Below, piece by piece: positions 48,561 to 56,237 of a stretch of DNA of 64,000 bases (position 1 is its first letter; each line of letters begins with the position of its first letter). Made by a program: the position numbers and the translations under genes. The stretch comes from Granulicella arctica (GTDB lineage: Bacteria; Acidobacteriota; Terriglobia; Terriglobales; Acidobacteriaceae). The stretch covers positions 992,001-1,056,000 of the forward strand of contig NZ_JACCCW010000001.1 of the NCBI RefSeq assembly GCF_013410065.1. Reading direction: 5' to 3'. Below the pieces are notes generated by a model. It did no database searches. It saw nothing but the letters and a program-made list of their open reading frames with translations, and was not told the origin of the DNA.

Positions 48561-49790
48561 CTATAAAGCTTTGATGGCGGCATCCTGTTCGCGTGAGGTT
48601 GCCTGCTGCTCGCGCAGTTGTTTGAACGCCTGATACACGAACGAGCCGAGATACCAGCCGTCGATGTATTTGTACGGCGTCTCGCCGGTGGTGTAGTGGC
48701 CGCAGGGGAGCACCTTCGATACGTAATCGACGCCGAACTGTTTGAAGCTGGCGAGCACCTCGAGCGAGAACTCGCGCAGGAAGGTGAGGTCGTAGGTGGC
48801 GTGGACGACGAGCGCCCGCTTGGGATGCGCGGCGAACCGCTCCATATACGCGCTTGGGCTTACCCCAGCGAAGACGTGGCGCACATCCTCGTGGGTGAGC
48901 CCTGCCTGCTTGAACGCCGCAAGAACGTGGCGGGTGCTCTGGCCGGTCCAGACGACGTCGCCGAAGGAGGTGGAGGCGTGGTTGAAGGCGCAGACGCGCA
49001 GCCGGGGATCGTGCGCGGCGGCAATGAAGGCGTAGCAGGAGCCGAGGCTCGTGCCCAGCACGCCGAACTGCTCGTAGCCCTGGCTCTCCAGCCAGTCGAG
49101 GCAGCTGCGGATATCGACCACCGCCTGCCGGCACGCAGCCATGGTGCGGCCGATGTTCGAGCTGACGGCGTAGTCCGAGCGCTCGAGCTCCTGCGGGCGG
49201 CGCACATCGTGGTAGGGCTTCGAGAGCCGCAGCGCGGAGACGCCGAAGCGGTTGAAGAGAGTGCAGAGCGCGTTGTGACTGAAGGCATCGGCGTTCCACT
49301 GCGGCAGGATAATCATGGCCTGCTTCGGCCGCCTGGGGTCCTTGTGCTCCGGTGCCGGGTACCAGCGGGCGTTGACGACATCGTTCTCCGGGTAGCGCGT
49401 CCGGACGGGTGAGGTGAAGCGGAGGAACGGCGCGCGTTCGAGATCACCGACCGCAGCCTGCCGCTTCAGCTCCGCATCCTCAGCCAGCGTCTCCGGCCGG
49501 ACATTGGTAGGGTAGAGCAGCGGAAAGTGCTCCTCCAGCCGGAAGTCGGTTGGCGTTTGATAGCCGTAAAACTCCTCGGAGCGCTGGGTGATCGCATCGC
49601 TGACGGCGATCATGCGCTCGAGATTCTCAGAGGTACTGCGCGTCAATTCCTGCGCGATATCGGCCTCACCGGCAAAGCCGGGAAGCCAGTCGAAACCCCA
49701 CTCCGTTGGCCGCACAATACGATTCGTATCGCGCGTTGTCAGGGCCGTTTCCCAGGCAAACATCCATTTTGCGTAGATCTTAGAGAGCAC
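48561..49790 (-). CDS. Alpha/beta hydrolase, possible ABHD18/DUF2048-like
   Basis: A 409-residue hydrolase with a 150-residue N-terminal extension before the fold (MLSKIYAKWMFAWETALTT). The nucleophile elbow is G-T-S-L-G-S, and the likely catalytic Asp and His are in HATYDLTF and LPCGHYTT. The N-terminus and overall order resemble ABHD18-type proteins, but I am not certain. It is transcribed towards a clear terminator and diverges in function from the phage-like cluster that begins just upstream. Confidence 0.75.
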   Translation of the reverse strand: MLSKIYAKWMFAWETALTTRDTNRIVRPTEWGFDWLPGFAGEADIAQELTRSTSENLERMIAVSDAITQRSEEFYGYQTPTDFRLEEHFPLLYPTNVRPETLAEDAELKRQAAVGDLERAPFLRFTSPVRTRYPENDVVNARWYPAPEHKDPRRPKQAMIILPQWNADAFSHNALCTLFNRFGVSALRLSKPYHDVRRPQELERSDYAVSSNIGRTMAACRQAVVDIRSCLDWLESQGYEQFGVLGTSLGSCYAFIAAAHDPRLRVCAFNHASTSFGDVVWTGQSTRHVLAAFKQAGLTHEDVRHVFAGVSPSAYMERFAAHPKRALVVHATYDLTFLREFSLEVLASFKQFGVDYVSKVLPCGHYTTGETPYKYIDGWYLGSFVYQAFKQLREQQATSREQDAAIKAL

Positions 49791-49824
49791 GTCTCAGTTT
49801 ACCTGCGCGTGCAGGGCGGGAGGG

Positions 49825-50550
49825 TCAAAGCTCCGATAACAGGATGCAGACGCGCCCGACGATATAGTCCGCCGGGGTCTCCTCCGGCCCCATCGCGATC
49901 AACTGCACCGGAAACGCTCGCGAGTAAGGCCGCAGAATCAGCCGCCCTTCATCGAAGTCGACGAAACGGAGAAGCAGCGCAGCACCGCACCGGACGGCGT
50001 AGAGCGTCGGCTGGTGCGAGCGATAGGGCGCGAGCGAGTTGTAGTGACGGTCAAGCACAGCGATGGTCCCCGCGCCCAGCATGGGCTCCATAGCGGCGGC
50101 CTGTTGCGCGTCGGCGCGGATCGCAAGAAAGCGCTGCCAGTGGGATTGCTTCACCAGGGGGCGCGAGCGATTGCCCTCGAGCCGCGAGGCCGATACCTGG
50201 ATGGTCTCGATGATCGACGCAGCCGTGGCGAAGGCAGCGTCCATCGCCGCCGAGGAGGAGACCACCGGGATCATCTCCATCGGATCGCCCGTGACGGCCG
50301 CACTGCCCGCATTCAGCGCGCTTGCAGCATTCAGGTCAAACGGCAGCAGCTGATCGACCGTCAGGTTCTGCGCGGCGAGAACACGGTCCAGCCCTTCGAG
50401 CGAGAGCGAACGCTTCTTGTTCAGGAAGTTCGAGATGTGCGCCTGTTGAAACCCCGCCTGCTGGGCGAGCTTCGTCCCCGTCAAAACGCCCTGATCAATG
50501 CGGCGTTGAAGTTCGAGACGAAGAAGCTCGTGGAGATCTTGAAAGTTCAT
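49825..50550 (-). CDS. CI-like phage repressor: XRE HTH with S24-like C-terminal domain
   Basis: A 241-residue regulator. The N-terminus has a Cro/CI-type helix-turn-helix (LAQQAGFQQAHISNFLNKKRSL), and the last 100 residues look like the LexA/CI S24-type dimerisation domain (MLGAGTIAVLDRH..). A clear Ser/Lys autocleavage dyad cannot be assigned. The start at 50550 gives MNFQDLHELLRLEL; an upstream codon at 50580 is less likely. It faces away from the phage-like genes with a strong promoter between them, as a lysogeny repressor would. Confidence 0.82.
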   Translation of the reverse strand: MNFQDLHELLRLELQRRIDQGVLTGTKLAQQAGFQQAHISNFLNKKRSLSLEGLDRVLAAQNLTVDQLLPFDLNAASALNAGSAAVTGDPMEMIPVVSSSAAMDAAFATAASIIETIQVSASRLEGNRSRPLVKQSHWQRFLAIRADAQQAAAMEPMLGAGTIAVLDRHYNSLAPYRSHQPTLYAVRCGAALLLRFVDFDEGRLILRPYSRAFPVQLIAMGPEETPADYIVGRVCILLSEL

Positions 50551-51001
50551 AGCGGGAGAGTCTGACGGCAACCATATCACTTGGCAATACGAACAAGAAA
50601 CGAATATCTTTTAGCGGTGCAACGGTGCCCGTTCAAGTGTGGTTATTTCTAATGTTTAGTCTAATTCACAAAATTCCAGGTTTGGGGATTGACATAGACT
50701 TTGTTGAAAGTTATAACCGTAAAACTTTCCATTTTGGGAACGGCTCTGAAAAGGCAGAGATGTCGGCGCAATGACGCAGACGCGGCCGGGAGGGGATCGT
50801 CGTCCAGGTGGAGGAAAGATAGGGTGTGTAAGGACTTCTCCCACATACGACACCGCTGGCACTAACCACAATCCGCGCCGACGCTGCGCCGACAGGGGCC
50901 TCTAAGAGCCTTGCGAAACAGCGAAAGCGCCTATAGCAACCTGAGCGAGCCCATTCGACCGCTGAAAAACTCCTGAGGCTCGCCGGGGAGATCTACGCCT
51001 T
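50551..51001. other. Regulatory region between repressor and phage-like genes
   Basis: This 451-base gap carries a consensus plus-strand promoter (listed separately) and, upstream of it, a TCTAAT-GTTTAG-TCTAAT direct repeat at about 50658-50675 that might be an operator. The repressor promoter must also be here. The last 200 bases are a GC-rich leader without a clear ORF. Confidence 0.6.
50689..50717 (+). promoter_or_regulatory. Strong sigma70-type promoter of the phage-like cluster
   Basis: TTGACA (50689-50694), a 17-base spacer and TATAAC (50712-50717) give an almost perfect sigma70 promoter pointing to the zinc-ribbon and sigma-like genes. It is the best promoter match in the window and the natural target of the divergent repressor. 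Confidence 0.8.
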
Positions 51002-51226
51002 ATGAGGGAACAGATGAACGACTTGCGCCTTAGTTTGAAAGTATGTGAAGGATGTGGAGCTCTTTGGCTCCGCGGGGGAATAACGGAAGGTGTCTACTGT
51101 CGGGGATGCGTGCATCGTCTGGCGCAGTTTCCGGCACCGCGAGGAAAGCATGCGGGTGGCCGGAGGCCGCGGCTGGCGCGTGTCTCAGGCTGCTCCGCGG
51201 CGACCGTTCAGGGAGGTGCGCGATGA
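51002..51226 (+). CDS. Small zinc-ribbon protein
   Basis: A 74-residue protein with C-E-G-C near the N-terminus and Y-C-R-G-C twelve or so residues later, a four-cysteine zinc site, followed by a basic Pro/Arg-rich tail. Either ATG 51002 or ATG 51014 (with GAGGGA upstream) could start it. Its stop overlaps the start of the sigma-like gene (ATGA), so the two are coupled. It probably binds nucleic acid or RNA polymerase, which is inferred only from its composition and context. Confidence 0.65.
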   Translation: MREQMNDLRLSLKVCEGCGALWLRGGITEGVYCRGCVHRLAQFPAPRGKHAGGRRPRLARVSGCSAATVQGGAR

Positions 51227-51720
51227 GTACAGCATTGGCGATTCTGCCGAGACTCTGGGCTTGTGAGTCGCTTCCCAAACCAGTTGCAAAGCCGAAGAAA
51301 CCGGCGGTCCAGGAGCCGGTCGCCCCCAGGCTGGCGTTCTATCGCAAGTACACCGAGGCCATGCTTCGGCGGTACATGCGATTTTCCATGGAGGCCGGGC
51401 GCGTTCCCTCGATGCTCGGCAAGGAGATGTTCCGTGGAAAGGTGACCAGCTACCGTGTCCATAGCTTCGAAGATGTCGTGATCTTCGTGCACGATGTGGA
51501 GAAGTGCATGGCGCGGCTGAGCTGGATGCAGCAGCTCCTGATCACACGGATTGCCGTGCAGGAGTACACCCAGCAGGAGACAGCAGAGATTCTGGAGCTG
51601 AGTCTGCGGACGGTCATTCGGCGATACAACAAGTCGATCGATCGGCTGACGGCAATCCTGCTGGAGGTGAAGATGCTGGAGCCTCTCACAGCGTGTCAAG
51701 GGGTCGGAAGCGGACGGTAG
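51223..51720 (+). CDS. Sigma-factor region 4-like regulator
   Basis: A 165-residue protein whose C-terminal half reads LITRIAVQEYTQQETAEILELSLRTVIRRYNKSID, a helix-turn-helix of the sigma-70 region 4 type. No region 2 is evident, so it is not a complete sigma factor. GGGAGG lies just before the ATG at 51223. Phages often use such proteins to switch on late genes; its place between the early promoter and the structural operon fits that role. A terminator follows the gene. Confidence 0.75.
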   Translation: MSTALAILPRLWACESLPKPVAKPKKPAVQEPVAPRLAFYRKYTEAMLRRYMRFSMEAGRVPSMLGKEMFRGKVTSYRVHSFEDVVIFVHDVEKCMARLSWMQQLLITRIAVQEYTQQETAEILELSLRTVIRRYNKSIDRLTAILLEVKMLEPLTACQGVGSGR

Positions 51721-51816
51721 CCGCTAAACAACTCATTCCAAACCACTTGCAACATAAAAATAGTTGGCATATTAGTTCATTGCTAGTTGCTATTCTATAG
51801 AAGTAAGCAAAAACAG

Positions 51817-51850
51817 ACGGGAGAGTGCCACCACGGCGCTCTCCCGTTTT
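51817..51850 (+). terminator. Intrinsic terminator between early and structural phage-like genes
   Basis: ACGGGAGAG and CTCTCCCGT form a 9-bp stem with a partly paired loop, followed by TTTT. It ends the sigma-like transcript only 32 bases before the first structural gene. Confidence 0.85.
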
Positions 51851-51881
51851 GCTTTGCTACGAAGCAACCTGAGGAGGTGGC

Positions 51882-52571
51882 ATGGCATTAGCGGATGGGC
51901 TTCATCGGCGGAGCATGAGCGCAGGTTCACACGGTCAACCAGCCGTTTCACAGCGCACGGCGGCGTCACGGCCCCATGCAGGGTCGGGACATCGGTCGTT
52001 CCACGCGGCTGATTGTCGTTCGCCGTTGGAGCTTCGTGCGATGGCGGTGGAGTTTCCAACGGTCGAGGGACACCCGAACCGGCTTCCGTTCGAGGGTGTT
52101 TTGACGCTGGTGGATGTCGCCAGCGACAAGGCTCCGAGCGGCTCGCGCGGACATCGTGTCGTGTTGACGCGTGCGGCGGCAGAGGCAGCTCTGCCAAGTC
52201 TGCTCGGCATGGCAGTGGACTACAAGACCGGATGGGACGGGCATGATGCGCGGCAGAAGTGCGGCATCATCACGTCCGCCGCGATCGAAGGAAAAAAACT
52301 TGCGGTCGCCGGTTATCTGTTCGCCCGGGACTTCCCCGAGATGGAACAGAGGATCGAAGTGGATGCGATGGGGATGAGCTACGAGCTGGCGGACGCGCAC
52401 GTTGCAGACATGCGTGCGCCAGTCTGGACCCTGACCCGCGCAACCTTTACCGGCGCGGCGATTCTGCTGCGCGACAAAGCCGCCTACCGGAACACGAGCT
52501 TCCGGCTGAAGCGTGCGGTGCAGGCCCGTGCAACAAGGCCGACGCCGCGGCACTCCAGGCTGTCGGCCTGA
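51882..52571 (+). CDS. Putative prohead protease-like protein
   Basis: A 229-residue protein that opens the structural operon. The core region LPFEGVLTLVDVASDKAPSG...RVVLTRAAAEAALPSLLGMAV, then IITSAAIEGKKLAVAGYLF and VDAMGMSYELADAHV, resembles prohead maturation or capsid-associated proteins placed before the capsid gene. Catalytic residues cannot be fixed, so the protease label rests on position. GAGGAGG lies 6 bases before the ATG. The first 50 residues are low-complexity and polar. Confidence 0.6.
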   Translation: MALADGLHRRSMSAGSHGQPAVSQRTAASRPHAGSGHRSFHAADCRSPLELRAMAVEFPTVEGHPNRLPFEGVLTLVDVASDKAPSGSRGHRVVLTRAAAEAALPSLLGMAVDYKTGWDGHDARQKCGIITSAAIEGKKLAVAGYLFARDFPEMEQRIEVDAMGMSYELADAHVADMRAPVWTLTRATFTGAAILLRDKAAYRNTSFRLKRAVQARATRPTPRHSRLSA

Positions 52572-52624
52572 GACCAACTGTCGGCAAACAGGCAGCACAA
52601 ACCCAAGATCACAACCAAGGAGAG

Positions 52625-53020
52625 ATGATGACGTTTACTGGTGTATTGCATGCAATTGGGCAGGGATTCGCGAAGGGTCTGAAGTGGGCAGTCGAGTATG
52701 CGGTTCCAGCGGAGAAGCTGGCGGCGCTCCTGTTCCCATCTGCGGCCCCCGAGCTGACGACGTTGGCCAATGCGACCACGTTGATTCAGAACGCGGTCAT
52801 GGTCGTGGAACAGAAGTACGCGGCCTCCGGCGCGCAGAGCGGCACGGGCCCAGAGAAGCTGGCGGAGGTGATGCTGCTTGCCGGACCTGCGGTCAGCTCG
52901 CTGCTGACACAAGCGGGCGTCACGCCGAGCACCTCGTACCTCCAGAGCCTGGTCTCCGCAGTCGTGGCCATCCTGAACGTGCAGAACGTCTCGAGCGATG
53001 CAGCAACAGCAAAGGCCTAG
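52625..53020 (+). CDS. Small phage-like protein of unknown function
   Basis: A 131-residue protein, with the start at ATG 52625 or 52628 just after AAGGAG. It is helical and Ala-rich (AVPAEKLAALLFPSAAPELTTL and SYLQSLVSAVVAILNVQNV), with amphipathic rather than strongly hydrophobic segments, so a holin is not supported. It lies between the protease-like and scaffold-like genes. Function unknown. Confidence 0.6.
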   Translation: MMTFTGVLHAIGQGFAKGLKWAVEYAVPAEKLAALLFPSAAPELTTLANATTLIQNAVMVVEQKYAASGAQSGTGPEKLAEVMLLAGPAVSSLLTQAGVTPSTSYLQSLVSAVVAILNVQNVSSDAATAKA

Positions 53021-53031
53021 CCAATGCGGAT

Positions 53032-53061
53032 TTTGATGGAAACCATGTTTGATGGAAACCA
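53032..53061 (+). repeat. Short tandem duplication (14-bp direct repeat)
   Basis: TTTGATGGAAACCA occurs twice with two bases between (period 16), just before the scaffold-like gene. It probably arose by slippage; the duplicated ATGs are not preceded by a good ribosome site. Confidence 0.7.
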
Positions 53062-53072
53062 AGGGAGAGAGT

Positions 53073-53522
53073 ATGGACTTTGAGATGAAGGATGAGTTGA
53101 GCGTAACCGTCGAACGTCTGGCCGCAGCGGCCGAGATGTTGCAGCAGGCGGCAGAGCGTCTGGCAGAGCGCGAGAGCACGATTGCTCTCGATGCAGAGGC
53201 GACCCTGAGCCGCATTGTGGCCACGGTGGAGTCGCGTCGCGAAACCGAGCTTGAGCAGAAGCTCGCCTCGGTCGAAGCAAAGCTTGCGGCAGCCGAGAGC
53301 AAGCTCGCCGAGCTGCGTGCATCTGCTCCTGCCACGGTTACAAATGCAGGACGCAAGACGCTTCCTGCGGCGATGGCCACCTTGCTTGCGAAGCAGGGAG
53401 TCACGGGCGACTCGATCGCTTCGATGGAAGCTGGCGCCGTCGATGCCGCGCTGATCAGCCTGAGCGTAGAGCAGCGGATCGCGGTGAAGGCACAGTTGAT
53501 GCGGGCCGGTCTGCTCGGCTAA
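53073..53522 (+). CDS. Coiled-coil protein, probable scaffold-like
   Basis: A 149-residue, strongly helical and acidic protein. Residues about 10-85 form a coiled coil (ERLAAAAEMLQQAAERLAERE, ELEQKLASVEAKLAAAESKL), followed by a short C-terminal domain with LLAKQGVTGDSIASMEAGAV. Position right before the major capsid gene suggests a capsid scaffold or assembly protein. The ATG at 53073 has GGGAG five bases upstream; an earlier in-frame codon at 53049 lies in the duplicated segment. Confidence 0.65.
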   Translation: MDFEMKDELSVTVERLAAAAEMLQQAAERLAERESTIALDAEATLSRIVATVESRRETELEQKLASVEAKLAAAESKLAELRASAPATVTNAGRKTLPAAMATLLAKQGVTGDSIASMEAGAVDAALISLSVEQRIAVKAQLMRAGLLG

Positions 53523-53546
53523 CGACGGCCACAACAAGGAAGACAC

Positions 53547-53576
53547 GACGCGGCTAAGGCTGCGTCCTTTGCTTTT
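53547..53576 (+). terminator. Terminator between scaffold-like and capsid genes
   Basis: GACGCGGC and GCTGCGTC pair over 8 bp with one G-U and a TAAG loop, followed by CTTTGCTTTT. The capsid gene begins 16 bases later. Confidence 0.65.
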
Positions 53577-53591
53577 AAAAAGGGAGAAAGA

Positions 53592-54563
53592 ATGAACGCG
53601 AAGTTTACTGAGATCCATGCAGCGGCCGATTACCTTGGACCTGGCGCAATCGAAGTCCCGCTGTACCAGTCGGAGATCACCGACCTCGTCCAGCGCCGCG
53701 GCGTCTTCGGACGGCGCATCAAGCAGGTCCCGGCCACCGGCCATCCCTCGAGGTTCTTCGAGGAGATCTCGATTCCATCGCCAACCGCGGCCGGTGGATT
53801 CGTCGACCCGCGCAACATCGTCGCACCGCTGGTCAGCCCGACGCGTCTCGAACGGAGCGTTCCGCTGAAGGCACTCGTCGCGCAGATCAACTACAACCTG
53901 TTCGACATCGAGCTTGGCCAGCAGCAGAGCCAGTTCGCCTATCTACAGGCCAAGGATCTTGCCGACACCGTCGATGGCGTCTTGCGCACGCATGACGTCG
54001 CTCTCTGGAACGGCACCGACACCTCGCTCAGCGCGCCGACCACCGCGCAGTACTTCGGCGCGGGCGCGCAGATCGCCGCCGGTGGCAACACCGTGACGAT
54101 CCCGACCACGGGAAGCATCGTGGACGGCTTCAAATCGACGATCGCACAGATGGTCTCGAACAGCTCCTACGGTGTGCGGCCCACGGCCATCTATGCAAAC
54201 CCCGTGCTGCTCGACCTGATCGATCGCGAGATGAAGAGCGAGTTCAACGTTGTGCTCGGCACCAAAGAGATCACCAGCGGCTTCACCGTGAAGATGCTCT
54301 CCACACAGGCCGGTGACATTCCGCTCATCCCCGAGTGGACGTTGAGCTACACCGGCACACCAGGCTCCGGCTCTGCCGTACTGCCCGCGTACATCGTGAC
54401 GGAGGACATGATCGAGTACCACTGGCTCAGCGATCCGAACCCGCGCATCTTCCAGCTCGGCGTTCCCGGCTCTCTCGCCAGCCAGTACGTCGTCGTCAAG
54501 TTCGGCGGCGTGGTCGTCAAGGGCGCGAACTACGCTCACTACCAGGTACTGGTAGACCGCTAG
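53592..54563 (+). CDS. Major capsid protein, HK97-fold type
   Basis: A 323-residue protein with features of phage HK97-fold capsids: an N-terminal arm (TDLVQRRGVFGRRIKQV), a central domain with FFEEISIPSPTAAGG, the DGVLRTHDVALWNG helix segment and a C-terminal domain ending YAHYQVLVDR. GGGAGAAAGA precedes the ATG. Terminators lie immediately upstream and downstream, so the capsid gene may be expressed at a level different from its neighbours. No N-terminal scaffold domain is fused, in agreement with a separate scaffold-like gene. Confidence 0.8.
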   Translation: MNAKFTEIHAAADYLGPGAIEVPLYQSEITDLVQRRGVFGRRIKQVPATGHPSRFFEEISIPSPTAAGGFVDPRNIVAPLVSPTRLERSVPLKALVAQINYNLFDIELGQQQSQFAYLQAKDLADTVDGVLRTHDVALWNGTDTSLSAPTTAQYFGAGAQIAAGGNTVTIPTTGSIVDGFKSTIAQMVSNSSYGVRPTAIYANPVLLDLIDREMKSEFNVVLGTKEITSGFTVKMLSTQAGDIPLIPEWTLSYTGTPGSGSAVLPAYIVTEDMIEYHWLSDPNPRIFQLGVPGSLASQYVVVKFGGVVVKGANYAHYQVLVDR

Positions 54564-54577
54564 AACACAGCGTTTAC

Positions 54578-54617
54578 GCCGTGACCGGGCTATATGTGCC
54601 GGTCACGGCTGCTTTTT
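54578..54617 (+). terminator. Strong terminator after the capsid gene
   Basis: GCCGTGACCGG and CCGGTCACGGC form a perfect 11-bp stem with a 10-base loop, then TGCTTTTT. It is a textbook intrinsic terminator inside the structural operon. Confidence 0.9.
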
Positions 54618-54646
54618 AAAGATGAGCTAGAGGAGAGGCGGATGCG

Positions 54647-55270
54647 ATGGGTTATTTGTTGCCGACCGAGTACGTGCAATACGGTCTGACGGCAGACACG
54701 ACGGACGACTGGATCACGATGGCGTCTTCACTGATGGAGGCGTACTGCCGAAGGACGAGCCTGCTGGCAACGCAATACGTCGAGCGAATGCGATTCACGG
54801 CGGGCTCGCAAACAATACGGCTGAGTTATCTGCCGCTCGTCGAAGTGGCACCTGAGACCACTGCACTTGTGGGCGTGCGTGTGCGCTACGGCAGGCCGAG
54901 GCGAGGTGAAACCGTCGATCCATTCCGCGAGCAGATCGCGTGGGCGTTCAGCCTGCCCGGTAGCTGGAGCTCGCTCGATGTAACCACCATCGATGTGAAC
55001 AGTGCGACCGGCGAACTGACGTTTCCTGAAAACTTTCTCGGCCTCAACTACAACGAGGTTGAGGTGACGTACACGGCAGGGCTCGTGGCGATTCCGCCGG
55101 CGGTGAAGGTGGCCTGCGCACAGATCGTGAAGAACGCACAGGCAATGCCATCGACGAGCGTGAAGGCCAGCAGGATGGACACGCTCCAGATGCAGTACTT
55201 CGGCGGCAGTCTCATCGACCCGCAGGTACAGGGGCTGCTGCGGCCCTATCTCGCGCAGAGGATCGGGTAA
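54647..55270 (+). CDS. Head-tail connector-like protein
   Basis: A 207-residue protein resembling phage head-tail adaptors of the gp6/gp15 kind: helical N-terminal part (WITMASSLMEAYCRRTSLL) and a beta-rich middle with YNEVEVTYTAGLVAIP, a segment common in these adaptors, then a helical end (VKVACAQIVKNAQ). Its place directly after the capsid gene supports the call. In phages such proteins sit under the portal ring; no portal is found here. Confidence 0.75.
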   Translation: MGYLLPTEYVQYGLTADTTDDWITMASSLMEAYCRRTSLLATQYVERMRFTAGSQTIRLSYLPLVEVAPETTALVGVRVRYGRPRRGETVDPFREQIAWAFSLPGSWSSLDVTTIDVNSATGELTFPENFLGLNYNEVEVTYTAGLVAIPPAVKVACAQIVKNAQAMPSTSVKASRMDTLQMQYFGGSLIDPQVQGLLRPYLAQRIG

Positions 55271-55274
55271 CGCC

Positions 55275-55706
55275 ATGGCCGATGTGATGCAGACAACCAC
55301 AGCCGCCATACGCGCTGCCGATACTCTGTTGCGCAGTGCAGGCGGACGCAGCGTGCTGCTCCGCACCCCTTCGCCCGGGACGCCGGGAGATGCGACCGAG
55401 CAACTCGGATTGGCGACGCCAACCTTTCAGGATATTGAGCTCGCGCCGGTCGTCTTTCGCAAAGCGCGCGCGCTCTTCCCCGTGGGCAAGGGCCCGCAGT
55501 GGGAGCTTCTCGTCTCCGCGACAGCCGTGCAAGCGGTCGTGAGAACACTGGCGTATGAGTCGGCCAGCGTTCTTTTCCGCAACGCCTATGGTGTGCTGGT
55601 GGACGCGACGCTGATGGAGATCGTGTCCGCTACCGGCGCGCAGATCTTCGGTGCGCCTTATATCTACCGGCTGGTTCTGCGAGAGCCAATCTCGCTGCTG
55701 ACCTAA
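55275..55706 (+). CDS. Phage-like head completion protein
   Basis: A 143-residue protein 4 bases after the connector gene. The central LATPTFQDIELAPVVFRKAR and the C-terminal LVDATLMEIVSATGAQIFG contain mixed beta structure, as in head closure or stopper proteins. No firm family match is possible by eye, so the label rests on gene order. Confidence 0.55.
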   Translation: MADVMQTTTAAIRAADTLLRSAGGRSVLLRTPSPGTPGDATEQLGLATPTFQDIELAPVVFRKARALFPVGKGPQWELLVSATAVQAVVRTLAYESASVLFRNAYGVLVDATLMEIVSATGAQIFGAPYIYRLVLREPISLLT

Positions 55707-55730
55707 TTGTGCTTGGAAAGGTTACATGAA

Positions 55731-56237
55731 ATGGAGAATGCGAAAGATACGTTCTACATCATGCTGCGCGACCGGTTAACCGCGTTGAATCCGGAGCGAA
55801 CAATCTCCGTTCGCGGAGTGGTTCGACCGGGCGTACTCGTGGAAGAGAACGAGTTGGTTACCGATGCCGTGGTGCCGGATGCGTTCACGCTGCGCTGGAC
55901 AGCGCTTGCAGTCGATCCTCGCGGGCCGCTACCGCTGACGACGCTAACCTGCGAGATCCGCTACGCGACCGACGGCAACGCAGGCAATGCAGGCATGGAT
56001 CGCGGTCGGCTGCTCGCAGCGATGGACGTCGAGCTATCCTCCGCGCTGCGCGCCGCGCCGCATCACGTCGTGAAGATGAACTACGCGGGCAGCAGCGTCG
56101 GCGTGGCTCCGGTGGCGATGGCGACGAATATTTTCTGGAGCGATGTGACCTTTGCTCCCACGGTCACAACAGACGAACAACTATCGCGAGTCGCAACGGT
56201 CGAGGTGTTTTGTTACCAGGAGGCAGGCGAGCAATGA
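55731..56237 (+). CDS. Phage-like tail completion protein
   Basis: A 168-residue protein that starts MENAKDTFYIMLRDRL. The order (head completion, this gene, tail tube) and the pattern with VRPGVLVEENELVTDAV and LTCEIRYATDG suggest a tail completion or terminator protein. ATG 55731 is used, with AAGG upstream. The stop overlaps the next start (ATGA). Confidence 0.55.
   Translation: MENAKDTFYIMLRDRLTALNPERTISVRGVVRPGVLVEENELVTDAVVPDAFTLRWTALAVDPRGPLPLTTLTCEIRYATDGNAGNAGMDRGRLLAAMDVELSSALRAAPHHVVKMNYAGSSVGVAPVAMATNIFWSDVTFAPTVTTDEQLSRVATVEVFCYQEAGEQ

Noticed and set aside
52625..53020. Holin call for the small phage-like protein
   Set aside because: Its helices are amphipathic and Ala-rich rather than membrane-spanning, and it sits before the scaffold-like gene rather than next to a lysis gene.
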